This document shows, piece after piece, positions 41,786-48,722 of a stretch of DNA of 64,000 nt. Made by a program: the position numbers and the translations under genes. Positions within the stretch are counted from its first letter, which is position 1. Every line of letters begins with the position of its first letter. The notes under the pieces were generated by a model. It saw only the letters and a list, made by a program, of their open reading frames with translations. It had not been told where the DNA came from and did no database searches. This stretch comes from Streptomyces spectabilis (lineage in GTDB: Bacteria; Actinomycetota; Actinomycetes; Streptomycetales; Streptomycetaceae): positions 1,736,001 through 1,800,000 of the forward strand of contig NZ_CP023690.1 of NCBI RefSeq assembly GCF_008704795.1, in the 5' to 3' direction.

Positions 41786-42040
41786 TCAGCCCTCCTGTGC
41801 GGCGTCAGGGAGCTGTGCACGGCCAGCGTCGGTGATGGTCAGCGGCCGCTTGAGGCCTGCTTCCGCGCCCCACTCCGCCCAGCCAGCACGCACCAGTGCG
41901 GCGGCGGTGGCGGCCGTGATCCGCTTGCCCTCGCGGTAGGCGCTGGTGTCGGCGAAGGCCCGGGAGCTGCGGTACGCCGAGCCGTCGGCGAGCAAGTGCA
42001 GCGCGGCGATCTGCGCCTGCGTCGGCTTCTTCATGGGCAT
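41786..42040 (-). CDS. small winged-helix-like phage protein
   Basis: 84 residues from ATG 42040, which overlaps the stop of the previous gene (TGATG). Sequence KKPTQAQIAALHLLADGSAYRSS ... ITAATAAALVRAGWAEWG and KRPLTITDAGRAQL looks like a small MarR-like or restriction-alleviation-type helical domain. No assignment possible. Confidence 0.65.
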   Translation of the reverse strand: MPMKKPTQAQIAALHLLADGSAYRSSRAFADTSAYREGKRITAATAAALVRAGWAEWGAEAGLKRPLTITDAGRAQLPDAAQEG

Positions 42041-42264
42041 CACTTCTCTTTGATGAGGGCGGCGAGGGTTCGGAGGTCATCCATGGTCAGGCCGGTGCGG
42101 ATGCCGTCGCCGTAGATGCCGGTGGTGGCTTCCACGGCCATCCACTCGCCGGGGGTCTCAGCATGGGCGGCCAAGGTGTGGTGCAGGCGCTCCAGCGGCG
42201 TGGTGGGTGCAGGGCCGAGGCGCTCGATGGTCTCCTGCTGGATGCGGCGGTGGCTGCTGGGCAT
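42040..42264 (-). CDS. small phage protein of unknown function
   Basis: 74 residues from ATG 42264 with GAGGAG upstream (MPSSHRRIQQETIERLGPAP ... GLTMDDLRTLAALIKEK). In frame, the coding continues up to ATG 42333, but that extension seems to result from an indel in the preceding leader gene. Unknown role. Confidence 0.65.
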   Translation of the reverse strand: MPSSHRRIQQETIERLGPAPTTPLERLHHTLAAHAETPGEWMAVEATTGIYGDGIRTGLTMDDLRTLAALIKEK

Positions 42265-42266
42265 GA

Positions 42267-42333
42267 TCAGCTCTCCTCGGTGACGTCGGTGATTTCGAAG
42301 CTGAAGGCGCATCGTCAGCGTGTACGCCTTCAT
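42267..42333 (-). pseudogene. leader peptide gene with a one-base insertion
   Basis: ATG 42333 has a strong site GAGGAGCGACC. The first residues MKAYTLTMR are followed, if one C of GCGCCTTC is removed, by FSFEITDVTEES and a TGA two bases before ATG 42264. With the base present the frame fuses into the next gene. The 67-base length (one more than a multiple of three) fits a single insertion. Confidence 0.45.
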
Positions 42334-42364
42334 GGTCGCTCCTCTTTGCCGGGCTACAGCCTAT

Positions 42365-42415
42365 TGGTGGCTTGCCACCAAGATGACAGATCCTTTGACT
42401 GGTGGCAAGCCACCT
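42365..42415. promoter_or_regulatory. two copies of a palindromic operator
   Basis: TGGTGGC-TT-GCCACCA (42365-42380) and TGGTGGC-AA-GCCACCT (42400-42415) lie 35 bp centre to centre between the divergent small-gene operon and the gene at 42430. Half-sites are identical and each copy is its own palindrome, as expected for a dimeric repressor. Confidence 0.75.
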
Positions 42416-42429
42416 GAGAAGATGCACTC

Positions 42430-42651
42430 ATGCCCACCCCCGAAGAACGCCGCAAGCAACACCGACACCGCCATAAGCAACGCGTTCTACGCGGCATCAG
42501 CGACGAGCTCTGGGGCTCGTTCGCCGCCGCCATCCCAGCTGACAGCGACCGCTCCGCCGAGGTCCGCCAGTTCATCGAGTGGTACGTCCGGCGCCCCGGC
42601 GCCGAGCTCCCCAAGCGCGCCGAAGCCGGGCCGGACGACGAGATCACTTAA
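42430..42651 (+). CDS. small basic protein, possible DNA binder
   Basis: 73 residues: TPEERRKQHRHRHKQRVLRGISDELWGSFAAAI then RSAEVRQFIEWYVRRPG. A basic N-terminus and an ISDELW...R..E.R.FI.WYVR pattern resemble ribbon-helix-helix-like small proteins. The twin operators end 15 bp before its ATG, so autoregulation is possible (inference). Confidence 0.65.
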   Translation: MPTPEERRKQHRHRHKQRVLRGISDELWGSFAAAIPADSDRSAEVRQFIEWYVRRPGAELPKRAEAGPDDEIT

Positions 42652-42662
42652 GATTCAACAAC

Positions 42663-42875
42663 GTGGCTGACTTCAACATCCCCGACGACTTGATCGAGCT
42701 GGAACGTTCCGCCTGGGAGCAGATCCAGGCCGGGACGCTGACCGTGGAGACCGCGCAGGCAGTGCAGCAGCGGATCACGGAGGTCGCCGCCGAGACCGGA
42801 CAGCCGCGCAACGACGTCGAAATTCAGGTCAAGCGGATCGTCCGGAACCCGGAGCTGGAGGACGGCACCACTTGA
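42663..42875 (+). CDS. small phage protein of unknown function
   Basis: 70 residues from GTG 42663, 11 bases after the previous stop: ADFNIPDDLIELERSAWEQIQAGTLTVETAQAVQQRITEVA. Helical, acidic. Likely co-transcribed with the gene at 42430. Its stop lies inside a terminator stem. Confidence 0.65.
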   Translation: MADFNIPDDLIELERSAWEQIQAGTLTVETAQAVQQRITEVAAETGQPRNDVEIQVKRIVRNPELEDGTT

Positions 42876-42896
42876 TCACTCTGCGCAAAGTGATCA
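42873..42896. terminator. hairpin at the end of the 42430 operon
   Basis: TGATCACT (42873-42880) pairs with AGTGATCA (42889-42896), loop CTGCGCAA. It lies between convergent genes. Confidence 0.7.
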
Positions 42897-42906
42897 CAGA
42901 GGGTTC

Positions 42907-43332
42907 TTACAGGCGCCACTCTTCGCGGTAGCCCGGCCGACCAGCGTAGGGCAGGGCGAGCAGGCAGAGAACGCCATGCAGTACGTCGCGCTGATGGATG
43001 GCCGTTTCCTGCTTCATCGTCGCCATGAGATCGTCCTGCCCCTCGGCTCGCAGCCGGGCAACGAGAGTAGTGAGCTCCTCCACACGCTTGGCAGCCGTGG
43101 CGTGCGCCGCAATCACCTTGCGCTTGGCATCGATTTCGCGCAGCACCCGTGCCGGATCGTGCCGCTCTGCGTGCTCCAGTTCCACGGGGCGCAGGAGGGA
43201 TGCGTCGCCCGCTTCCTCATCGTCGAGCGGCCGCGCAAGCCTCCATTCCGAGCTGCGCCCTGCCGCTCTCTTGGCGATCCGCTCGTCCTCGTTGAGCTGG
43301 TCGCGCAGCCACTGCGCCGGGTTGTCGCTCAC
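42907..43332 (-). CDS. DUF6221 family protein
   Basis: 141 residues from GTG 43332, overlapping the previous stop (GTGA). Pattern: WLRDQLNEDERIAKRAAG, HDPARVLREIDAKRKVIAAH, then LLALPYAGRPGYREEWRL at the C-terminus. I know this as DUF6221, frequent in Streptomyces phages and integrating elements; function unknown. The usual middle part with Cys/acidic residues is absent here. Confidence 0.85.
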   Translation of the reverse strand: MSDNPAQWLRDQLNEDERIAKRAAGRSSEWRLARPLDDEEAGDASLLRPVELEHAERHDPARVLREIDAKRKVIAAHATAAKRVEELTTLVARLRAEGQDDLMATMKQETAIHQRDVLHGVLCLLALPYAGRPGYREEWRL

Positions 43333-43559
43333 GGGCGTTCCTCGATCAGGCCGCGTGACTGGCCGACGGCGCGTCCCAGGCGGACGGTCAGCTTCCACTC
43401 GCCCAGGCCGTCGGAGAGGTCGGGATCGCTCGGCTCGATCCACCCGAACTGTGTGGTCGTCCGCGTGCGGCTGCCGTCGGACTCCATGAACTTGATCGTC
43501 GCTTCACCCAGTTCGTTCCAGGTGATCTCGACTTCGCGTACCTCGGTCTCAGGCTCCAC
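43329..43559 (-). CDS. small hypothetical protein
   Basis: 76 residues from GTG 43559, with GGAGGGGCC upstream. Sequence EPETEVREVEITWNELGEATIKFMES ... FGWIEPSD looks like a small beta-strand protein. Co-translated with the DUF6221 gene. Not recognised. Confidence 0.6.
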   Translation of the reverse strand: MEPETEVREVEITWNELGEATIKFMESDGSRTRTTTQFGWIEPSDPDLSDGLGEWKLTVRLGRAVGQSRGLIEERP

Positions 43560-43576
43560 GGCCCCTCCAAGTCGTG

Positions 43577-43608
43577 CGCCTCGCCCGGGTATCACTCCGG
43601 GCGAGGCG
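43577..43608. terminator. 12-bp hairpin between small minus-strand genes
   Basis: CGCCTCGCCCGG (43577-43588) and CCGGGCGAGGCG (43597-43608), loop of 8. Probably ends the transcript of the gene at 43741-43968. Confidence 0.75.
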
Positions 43609-43740
43609 TTGCGCTGCAGCCAGCATGCGCGGATATCGATGCCCTCACGGTAGCGGCCACTACTGACAACACCGCCGGCCCCGGCGACGGGGCGGTGAGG
43701 CCAGCGGCGTTCGAGTGGGCGAGCGGGGCTCCGTCGCTGC

Positions 43741-43968
43741 TCATTCCGTATGGTCGGCGGCTTCGGATGCGGTCGGCGGCCAGGTTTTCAGGACCCGGTA
43801 GGAGTCGCCGCGGCGTTCGGCGAGTTCGACGGTGCTCCCTGGGCGGCCATGCTTTCCGATCACTGCGGAGTACTTGGTCGTCGCGGTGGCGAGGCTGCCC
43901 CACCAGCCGATCAGGGTGGGTTTTCCGCTGGTGGTGAGGGTGACACGGTATCTGTCTGGGTCGTTCAC
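43741..43968 (-). CDS. small hypothetical protein with leaderless-type promoter
   Basis: 75 residues from GTG 43968: NDPDRYRVTLTTSGKPTLIGWWGS ... RRGDSYRVLKTWPP. TACACT (43975-43980, minus) ends 6 bases before the GTG and there is no ribosome site. Small beta protein, unknown function, divergent from the DUF6233 gene. Confidence 0.6.
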   Translation of the reverse strand: MNDPDRYRVTLTTSGKPTLIGWWGSLATATTKYSAVIGKHGRPGSTVELAERRGDSYRVLKTWPPTASEAADHTE

Positions 43969-43974
43969 GGGTGC

Positions 43975-44000
43975 AGTGTAGATCCAGCCACGCCTATAAT
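43975..44000. promoter_or_regulatory. divergent leaderless-type promoters
   Basis: TACACT (minus strand, 43980-43975) serves the gene at 43968; TATAAT (43995-44000, plus) ends 7 bases before ATG 44008. Only 14 bases separate the two -10 boxes. Confidence 0.65.
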
Positions 44001-44007
44001 CGAACAC

Positions 44008-44352
44008 ATGCACGACACTGCTCCTGAGTCACCCCGCCTCACCGCGCTCCGCTTCCTCGAACGCGTCCAGGTCGGCGATCTCGAGCGCACCCGGCGATGG
44101 ATCGCGGCCGAAGAACAACGCGAGACCGAACGCGCCCGCGGGGCCGCCGCCCGGCCGCCGACCCCGGACTGGCTGCTGGAGACCGGCGTCGGCCGCGACA
44201 GACTCCCCGTGTACGTGCACGTCGGCGGCTGTCACATGGCTGGCAAGCGCAGCAAGGGCGTCGACCGCGGCGAAGCGCTGCACAAGCTCGCCGAGGGCGT
44301 AGAAGCGTGTCCGCACTGCCGACCCGACAAGGAGCTCGGGTTCCTGGAGTAG
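44008..44352 (+). CDS. DUF6233 family protein
   Basis: 114 residues from ATG 44008: LTALRFLERVQVGDLERTRRWIAAEEQRE, PDWLLETG, PVYVHVGGCHMAGKRSKGV and ACPHCRPDKELGFLE. This is the DUF6233 pattern common in Streptomyces phages; Cys/His residues near the end may bind zinc. The -10 box TATAAT lies directly upstream, suggesting leaderless translation. Confidence 0.85.
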   Translation: MHDTAPESPRLTALRFLERVQVGDLERTRRWIAAEEQRETERARGAAARPPTPDWLLETGVGRDRLPVYVHVGGCHMAGKRSKGVDRGEALHKLAEGVEACPHCRPDKELGFLE

Positions 44353-44393
44353 CCCAGCAGGCGTCGCCGCGCAGCTGGCCGGAGGCTGGCTAT

Positions 44394-45284
44394 GTGCTCC
44401 CCTTCCCTGTCCGTGTCGCGCTTGCCGAGCCGGTCACCGACCTGCCGCACGGCGAGTACGCATTCGAGTGGAAACTCGACGGGCACCGGCTACTCCTCGC
44501 AAGCACTGAGGTGGGCCCGCTCGTCCAGGCCGGGCGTTCCGGCCGCAACATCACCGGCCTCTTTCCCGACCTTGCCGCGGTCGCCGAGCGGCTCGAGGTC
44601 GGCACGGTCCTCGACGGTGAAGGCGTCGTCCACAATGACGGCCGCATCGACTTCGGGGCCATGCAGTCCCGGGCCCTCGCCGCCCCACGCCGCGCCGCCG
44701 ACCTCGCCCACCGGCTGCCCGCGCACTTCGTTGCCTTCGACGTGATCGTCGACCGCGGGCAGGACCGGCGAGGCTGGCCGTATCACCGGCGCAGGGCGCT
44801 CCTTGAGGACCTCGTCGCCCCCATCGGCCCACCCCTGCAGGTCGTGCCGATGACGCGGGACCGGGCACAGGCCCTCGCATGGCTGGCGGATGAGGACCTG
44901 GCCGCGGCCGGAGTGGAGGGCGTGCTCGCCAAGCCATGGACGCAGGCCTACCCGGGAGGGCGCCGCGGCTGGCTGAAGCTGAGACCGTCAGCGCCTCGGG
45001 ATGCTGTGGCCGTCGGCTACACCGGCCGGGCACGGGCGCCGGCCCGGCTCATCATCGATTTCGGCGACCATCTGGCGCTGTCCACGCCGCTCAGCGTCGA
45101 GCTCCGCCACCACCTGGCACAGGCCCTCCAGGCGAGCACCAGCAGACGCCCGGAGACGGCGCGACTGGAGGACGGGACCGAGTACTGGCAGCTGCCCCAG
45201 CCCCTGTCCGTAGAGGTCGACCATGGCACGACACGGCACGCGGCAACCACCGTGCGCCGACTCCGCCCCGACCTCGCCGACTAG
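44394..45284 (+). CDS. ATP-dependent DNA ligase, adenylation domain
   Basis: 296 residues from GTG 44394 with GGAGG nine bases upstream. Nucleotidyltransferase motifs: FEWKLDGHRLL (KxDG, Lys is the AMP acceptor), LDGEGVV, HFVAFDVI, EGVLAKPW and RGWLKLRPS. A short C-terminal part (GYTGRARAPARLII ...) follows that could be a reduced OB fold. It seals DNA nicks, for example in phage recombination or repair. It belongs to the short LigC/LigD-like group rather than NAD ligases. Confidence 0.88.
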   Translation: MLPFPVRVALAEPVTDLPHGEYAFEWKLDGHRLLLASTEVGPLVQAGRSGRNITGLFPDLAAVAERLEVGTVLDGEGVVHNDGRIDFGAMQSRALAAPRRAADLAHRLPAHFVAFDVIVDRGQDRRGWPYHRRRALLEDLVAPIGPPLQVVPMTRDRAQALAWLADEDLAAAGVEGVLAKPWTQAYPGGRRGWLKLRPSAPRDAVAVGYTGRARAPARLIIDFGDHLALSTPLSVELRHHLAQALQASTSRRPETARLEDGTEYWQLPQPLSVEVDHGTTRHAATTVRRLRPDLAD

Positions 45285-45328
45285 ACAGCCATCCGTCGAT
45301 TGTCAGTGCCACCAGCGATGATGCCCTC

Positions 45329-45502
45329 ATGACCACCACCACGATGATCAGCTACAAGCTCGACTGGACCGACCCCGACGGCACCACCCACACCGCCGTC
45401 GCCAGCTACGACAAACCCAGCGCCAAGCACCGGCAGAAGGAACTCGAAGCCGACGGCTGCACAGCGGTGACCATCAGACAGGTCAAACCCGGCGAGCTCT
45501 GA
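45329..45502 (+). CDS. small beta protein of unknown function
   Basis: 57 residues from ATG 45329: TTTTMISYKLDWTDPDGTTHTAVASYDKPSAKHRQKELEADGCTAV. The pattern of a strand pair plus helix is one I have seen in Streptomyces mobile DNA. No ribosome site near the start; GATGAT six bases upstream may act as a -10 box. Confidence 0.6.
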   Translation: MTTTTMISYKLDWTDPDGTTHTAVASYDKPSAKHRQKELEADGCTAVTIRQVKPGEL

Positions 45503-45546
45503 CACGCGTGAGCTCGCCTCGCTTCGGGGCGGGCACGCGTCGGACG

Positions 45547-46572
45547 TCAAAGCCCGATGTCCTCGGATGCGGCGTCGGTCCATTTGTCGGCTTCGCGGAT
45601 GTAGCCCCAGAAGGCGGGGCTGTTCTCGGCGTGACCGGACTGGGCACGGATCTTCTCTTCGCGCTTGCCTGCCTTGCGGCTGGTGGTGATGAATCCGGAT
45701 CGCATGGAGTGTCCGGTGAGGCGGACGGCGACGCCTGCGCGTTCGGCATTGCGGGCGATGATCTCGCGGCAGGCTTCAGCGGACAGGGCATGGTCGCCCA
45801 TGTGCCCCCAGACGTCGATGGGTAGGAAGGCGGGCCCGGTGGTGATCCCAGATGCCGCACGCCAGGTGAGCCAAGCGCGGACGGGGCAGGTGTCGGCGCT
45901 CTTGCCGTAGCTGACAACGACGTCCCGGGGCGGGCGACCCTTCACGGCGGGGACGTGGACTTCGAGTCCTTGGCTTACGAGGCCGATGCCGTCATCCCTG
46001 AGGGCGGCGACTTCGGCGGAGCGTCCGGCGATAGCGAAGGCCATGAGCCAGAGGGCTCGGTCGCGGAGTCCGGTGAGTCCGTCGGCGACGGCGGCGTTCA
46101 TCTGCCGCAGCTGCTCCGGCGTGACGGCGGCTGCTTTACCGCGCCCGCGCGCCATGCGTTCGGGGTCGTTCTTCATCGGCTTGAGCGCTTGCCGGGCTGC
46201 GACGGTGGCGGCCTTGGGGACCTCGACGCCGAGCCCGCGTGCGGTGACGGTGACGCCGGTGATCCTGCGGTCGATGGACGTCGGTGCGGCGAGTTTGATC
46301 GTGTCGAGCCAGACGACGAAGCCGACGAGGGTGCCTTTGGTGACGTCGGTCAGGGCGATGCGGTGGCCGGTCTGTTCGGTGAGCCAGTCGTGGAATTCGG
46401 TCCAGAGGTTCCAGTCGTTGGCGTAGCCGCGTTTCGTGTTGTGTGGGCGGATGGCGTCGAGGTGTTGTTCGGCGGCCTGCTCCATCGCGGCGAGGACGGC
46501 GAGGGTTGCGGCGTCGCGGACGGCGGGGACGGCGGGGGCGGCGTCCGGCTGCTGCGGAACGAGGTCGGTCAC
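45547..46572 (-). CDS. int: tyrosine site-specific integrase
   Basis: 341 residues from GTG 46572 with GAGGAG upstream; GTGA overlap with the previous gene. Catalytic residues: Arg184 (GRSAEVAALR), His288 and Arg291 (TGHSMRSGF), His314 (QSGHAENS) and Tyr324 (FWGYIREADK). The N-terminal core-binding domain is NTKRGYANDWNLWTEF. It integrates or excises the element. It lies 6.7 kb from the probable left boundary and between early and lysis genes, an unusual place if it is the only recombinase. Confidence 0.92.
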   Translation of the reverse strand: MTDLVPQQPDAAPAVPAVRDAATLAVLAAMEQAAEQHLDAIRPHNTKRGYANDWNLWTEFHDWLTEQTGHRIALTDVTKGTLVGFVVWLDTIKLAAPTSIDRRITGVTVTARGLGVEVPKAATVAARQALKPMKNDPERMARGRGKAAAVTPEQLRQMNAAVADGLTGLRDRALWLMAFAIAGRSAEVAALRDDGIGLVSQGLEVHVPAVKGRPPRDVVVSYGKSADTCPVRAWLTWRAASGITTGPAFLPIDVWGHMGDHALSAEACREIIARNAERAGVAVRLTGHSMRSGFITTSRKAGKREEKIRAQSGHAENSPAFWGYIREADKWTDAASEDIGL

Positions 46573-46844
46573 GGCTGGTACTCCTCGACCACGCCGAGGA
46601 TGGCAGTGAGCTGCTGCCGGTGCCCGCACGGGAACTCGCCGATGCCGCAGGCGCACACGGTGGCCGCTCGCCAAAGATCTTCACCCGTCACGGGGTCCTT
46701 GCGTATGCCGCCCGTGACCCACGTCAGTACGGGGCGGTGCCAACTGAGGGCCAGCCGGGCGACATCTTTCAGCTGGCTGACGCCGTCGGGGCGCTTCTCC
46801 GCGCGGGCGATGAGATCCGACAGCGGGTCGTAGGGCTCCGTCAC
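46569..46844 (-). CDS. small Cys/His protein before the integrase
   Basis: 91 residues from GTG 46844, one base after the upstream stop. A zinc-type cluster VCACGIGEFPCGH sits near residues 63-75. Overlaps the integrase start. It may be a recombination accessory factor or simply a co-transcribed gene; no family recognised. Confidence 0.75.
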   Translation of the reverse strand: MTEPYDPLSDLIARAEKRPDGVSQLKDVARLALSWHRPVLTWVTGGIRKDPVTGEDLWRAATVCACGIGEFPCGHRQQLTAILGVVEEYQP

Positions 46845-46845
46845 G

Positions 46846-47232
46846 TCAGCTCGCCTTCCGTCGGTCTTCAAGGCGCGGTATGTCGAGTGCTTGGTGGTCC
46901 GCCCGGTCCGCTGCGGCGAGCAGCGCCATCGCGAGCTGCCGCGCATCGGAGGCGTACAGCGGAACGAAGTCAATGCCGGGATACATCGACTCGGGGGTGG
47001 AGACGTACACCAAGCCGTCGGCGGTGTTCTGCTCGTCAACGGTGCGGATCACCCACACCTTCTCCTTGGTGCCGCCCTGTGGCGTCATCTCACGCAGATC
47101 CCACTCATGGCCGGGCCACTGATGATCGGGGGGATTGATGCGGGTCGGCTTGGGGCGCTCGGCACTGCCAGCCATGGACGTGAGGCGCTGAAGTTCGCGG
47201 CGGATCTCTCCGAGTGTCAGGTCGTCAGCCAT
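46846..47232 (-). CDS. hypothetical protein, first gene of the integrase operon
   Basis: 128 residues from ATG 47232. MADDLTLGEIRRELQRL start, then WVIRTVDEQNTADGLVYVSTPESMYPG. TACAAT ends 5 bases before the ATG and no ribosome site is present, so the integrase operon probably starts with a leaderless message. Unknown function. Confidence 0.75.
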   Translation of the reverse strand: MADDLTLGEIRRELQRLTSMAGSAERPKPTRINPPDHQWPGHEWDLREMTPQGGTKEKVWVIRTVDEQNTADGLVYVSTPESMYPGIDFVPLYASDARQLAMALLAAADRADHQALDIPRLEDRRKAS

Positions 47233-47315
47233 AGCTAATTGTACCGTTTTTTCGCCCGCGATATAGCATGTTATCGAGAGTCATCCATGGTCAACTCCTA
47301 GCGCTTCAGGGAACG

Positions 47316-47501
47316 TTATGCGCTAGCTTCCTCGCTGTTCTCCCTCGCCTTCCGCGCCAGGACCCTGTCGACCGCGGGTGCGAGGATGCGCCGGAGCCAG
47401 TCGATGAGTTCGGGTGACGGCTCAGGTGCTTGGGCTACGCGGGCGTGGATGTGGGCGATGCAGTCGTCGCCGAGGATGCGACGGCGTTCTTCGGGGGTCA
47501 T
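47316..47501 (-). CDS. small helical protein
   Basis: 61 residues: TPEERRRILGDDCIAHIHARVAQ ... PELIDWLRRILAPAV. This is a common kind of Streptomyces phage small protein. Unknown function; separated from the integrase operon by 84 bp. Confidence 0.65.
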   Translation of the reverse strand: MTPEERRRILGDDCIAHIHARVAQAPEPSPELIDWLRRILAPAVDRVLARKARENSEEASA

Positions 47502-47593
47502 GCCCGGCTATCGATGCGGGCCGAAGGAGGACACGATGCGCCTGTGGACGGTGCTGTGGATTTCCGGCTTGACGGCGTCGGTAGGTTCGCGGC

Positions 47594-47872
47594 ATGAGCG
47601 CGTACCGAGGAACTGTGATCCTTCTGCTGGACGGCGACGAGAGGCCTGCCGCGGCAGGCGACTTGCGTAGGGACGAGGCCGGTTCGTGGGGTGGCAGCCT
47701 CGCGTTCCCCGTCGAGGCGCGGACGCCGCATCTGCTGAACCTGACCGAGGGGCGGCTGTCGATCCGCGGCCAGGAGGGTTCGTTCGTGCGCCCGGACACG
47801 TCGGACTGGGTGAACTCCCCCACCGGCCAGTTCCGCATCCGGATCGAGGGCAGCGGCGACGCCCCGTTCTGA
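47594..47872 (+). CDS. small beta protein of unknown function
   Basis: 92 residues: SAYRGTVILLLDGDERPAAAG, LLNLTEGRLSIRG, FVRPDTSDWVNSPTGQFRIRIEG. A full beta-sandwich-like pattern found in many Streptomyces mobile elements. TAGGTT ends 6 bases before the ATG (leaderless type). Followed by a terminator. Confidence 0.7.
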   Translation: MSAYRGTVILLLDGDERPAAAGDLRRDEAGSWGGSLAFPVEARTPHLLNLTEGRLSIRGQEGSFVRPDTSDWVNSPTGQFRIRIEGSGDAPF

Positions 47873-47882
47873 GCAAGGGAAA

Positions 47883-48196
47883 ACCCCGCCCCTGCGAGGG
47901 GGCGGGGTGGGTTGCGCGGGCTCCGAGAGCCTTGACCGTCGAGCGGTTCCGGCGTGCGCGCCCTGCCGTGCTTCAACTGTACGGCCAGATCCTCAACAAG
48001 TGGCCCTGGTTCCCCAACTGAACGGCGTCGTCGACAACGCCGGAGGGCCGTCGCCCGTCGGCTCCGGCCCTCCTATCCACTAGCCGCACGCGCGCACCGG
48101 GCGGTGGATACGTCCCGCGCGCGGGCTTTACAGGCCAGCGGCTGCAGCCAGGATACGACGAAGCGCCCCGCCGCCTGCCGAAGCAGGGGCGGGGCG
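47883..48196. terminator. three hairpins in a 327-bp gene-free stretch
   Basis: ACCCCGCCCC/GGGGCGGGGT (47883-47908), GGAGGGCCG/CGGCCCTCC (48042-48073) and CGCCCCGCC/GGCGGGGCG (48164-48196). They separate the plus-strand gene ending at 47872 from the minus-strand lysis module ending at 48200 and probably block transcription both ways. No gene is seen between them. Confidence 0.75.
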
Positions 48197-48199
48197 ACG

Positions 48200-48376
48200 T
48201 CAGTTGGAGGCGGCTTCCTCAGCAGCGCCCACGGCCAGCTCCGTCGCCGGTGGGGCGGGGGGCGATATGGGTGCGGGTTCGGGGGGTGGTTCGGTGAGGC
48301 CGAGGTCGACGAGGGAGCCGAGGTCGGCGGCCGTGTTGTCGCGGCGGCGGGCCAGTGGCCGCGGGGGCTCGGGCAT
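48200..48376 (-). CDS. small Pro-rich acidic protein at the end of the lysis operon
   Basis: 58 residues from ATG 48376 (MPEPPRPLARRRDNTAADLG ... ATELAVGAAEEAASN). GGAG lies four bases before the ATG and the gene starts 13 bases after the previous stop. Not recognised; codon bias agrees with coding. Confidence 0.5.
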   Translation of the reverse strand: MPEPPRPLARRRDNTAADLGSLVDLGLTEPPPEPAPISPPAPPATELAVGAAEEAASN

Positions 48377-48389
48377 CGCACTCCAGTTC

Positions 48390-48722
48390 TCACACGTCGA
48401 TGTGGTCGAGGTAGGGGCGGGCCCGCTCCGGGATCGGTTTCGCCAGTGGGGGATCGAGTCCGGCCTTACGGATGGTTCGGACGAGGCTGCGGCGGTCGAC
48501 GACGAGCCAGGAGATCGCCGCCCCCTGCCCGGTGATCTGGTCCTGCTGCTCGCGCTGGCGGCCTTCCAGCCGCTCGATGTCCCGGTCCATCCGATTGGTG
48601 ACCACAGTGAAATCGTCGCGGCGTTCCTGGCGTGGTGTCCGGCGGGCCGCGCGGGCTGCCCAGAGCCCGCAGATACCGGTCACTGCGGTGACCACTACTG
48701 ATGCGATCGTTTCAGTGCCCAT
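48390..48722 (-). CDS. phage membrane/coiled-coil protein (DUF2746-like)
   Basis: 110 residues: one N-terminal membrane helix (TIASVVVTAVTGICGLWAARAA), then a coiled coil NRMDRDIERLEGRQREQQDQI and a C-terminal basic part with WLVVDRRSLVRTIRKAGLDPP. It resembles DUF2746-type proteins in phage lysis modules; a holin-related or spanin-like role is possible. ATG overlaps the preceding membrane protein gene by 11 bases. Confidence 0.7.
   Translation of the reverse strand: MGTETIASVVVTAVTGICGLWAARAARRTPRQERRDDFTVVTNRMDRDIERLEGRQREQQDQITGQGAAISWLVVDRRSLVRTIRKAGLDPPLAKPIPERARPYLDHIDV

Noticed and set aside
47536..47670. 45-residue frame with GAAGGAGG just before ATG 47536
   Set aside because: It overlaps most of the start of the well-supported gene at 47594 in another frame, becomes Arg-rich without family pattern, and 47594 has its own leaderless-type promoter.
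48073..48393. 106-residue minus-strand frame overlapping 48200-48376
   Set aside because: Arg/Pro-rich antisense-type composition; the alternative frame from ATG 48376 has a ribosome site and fits the operon.
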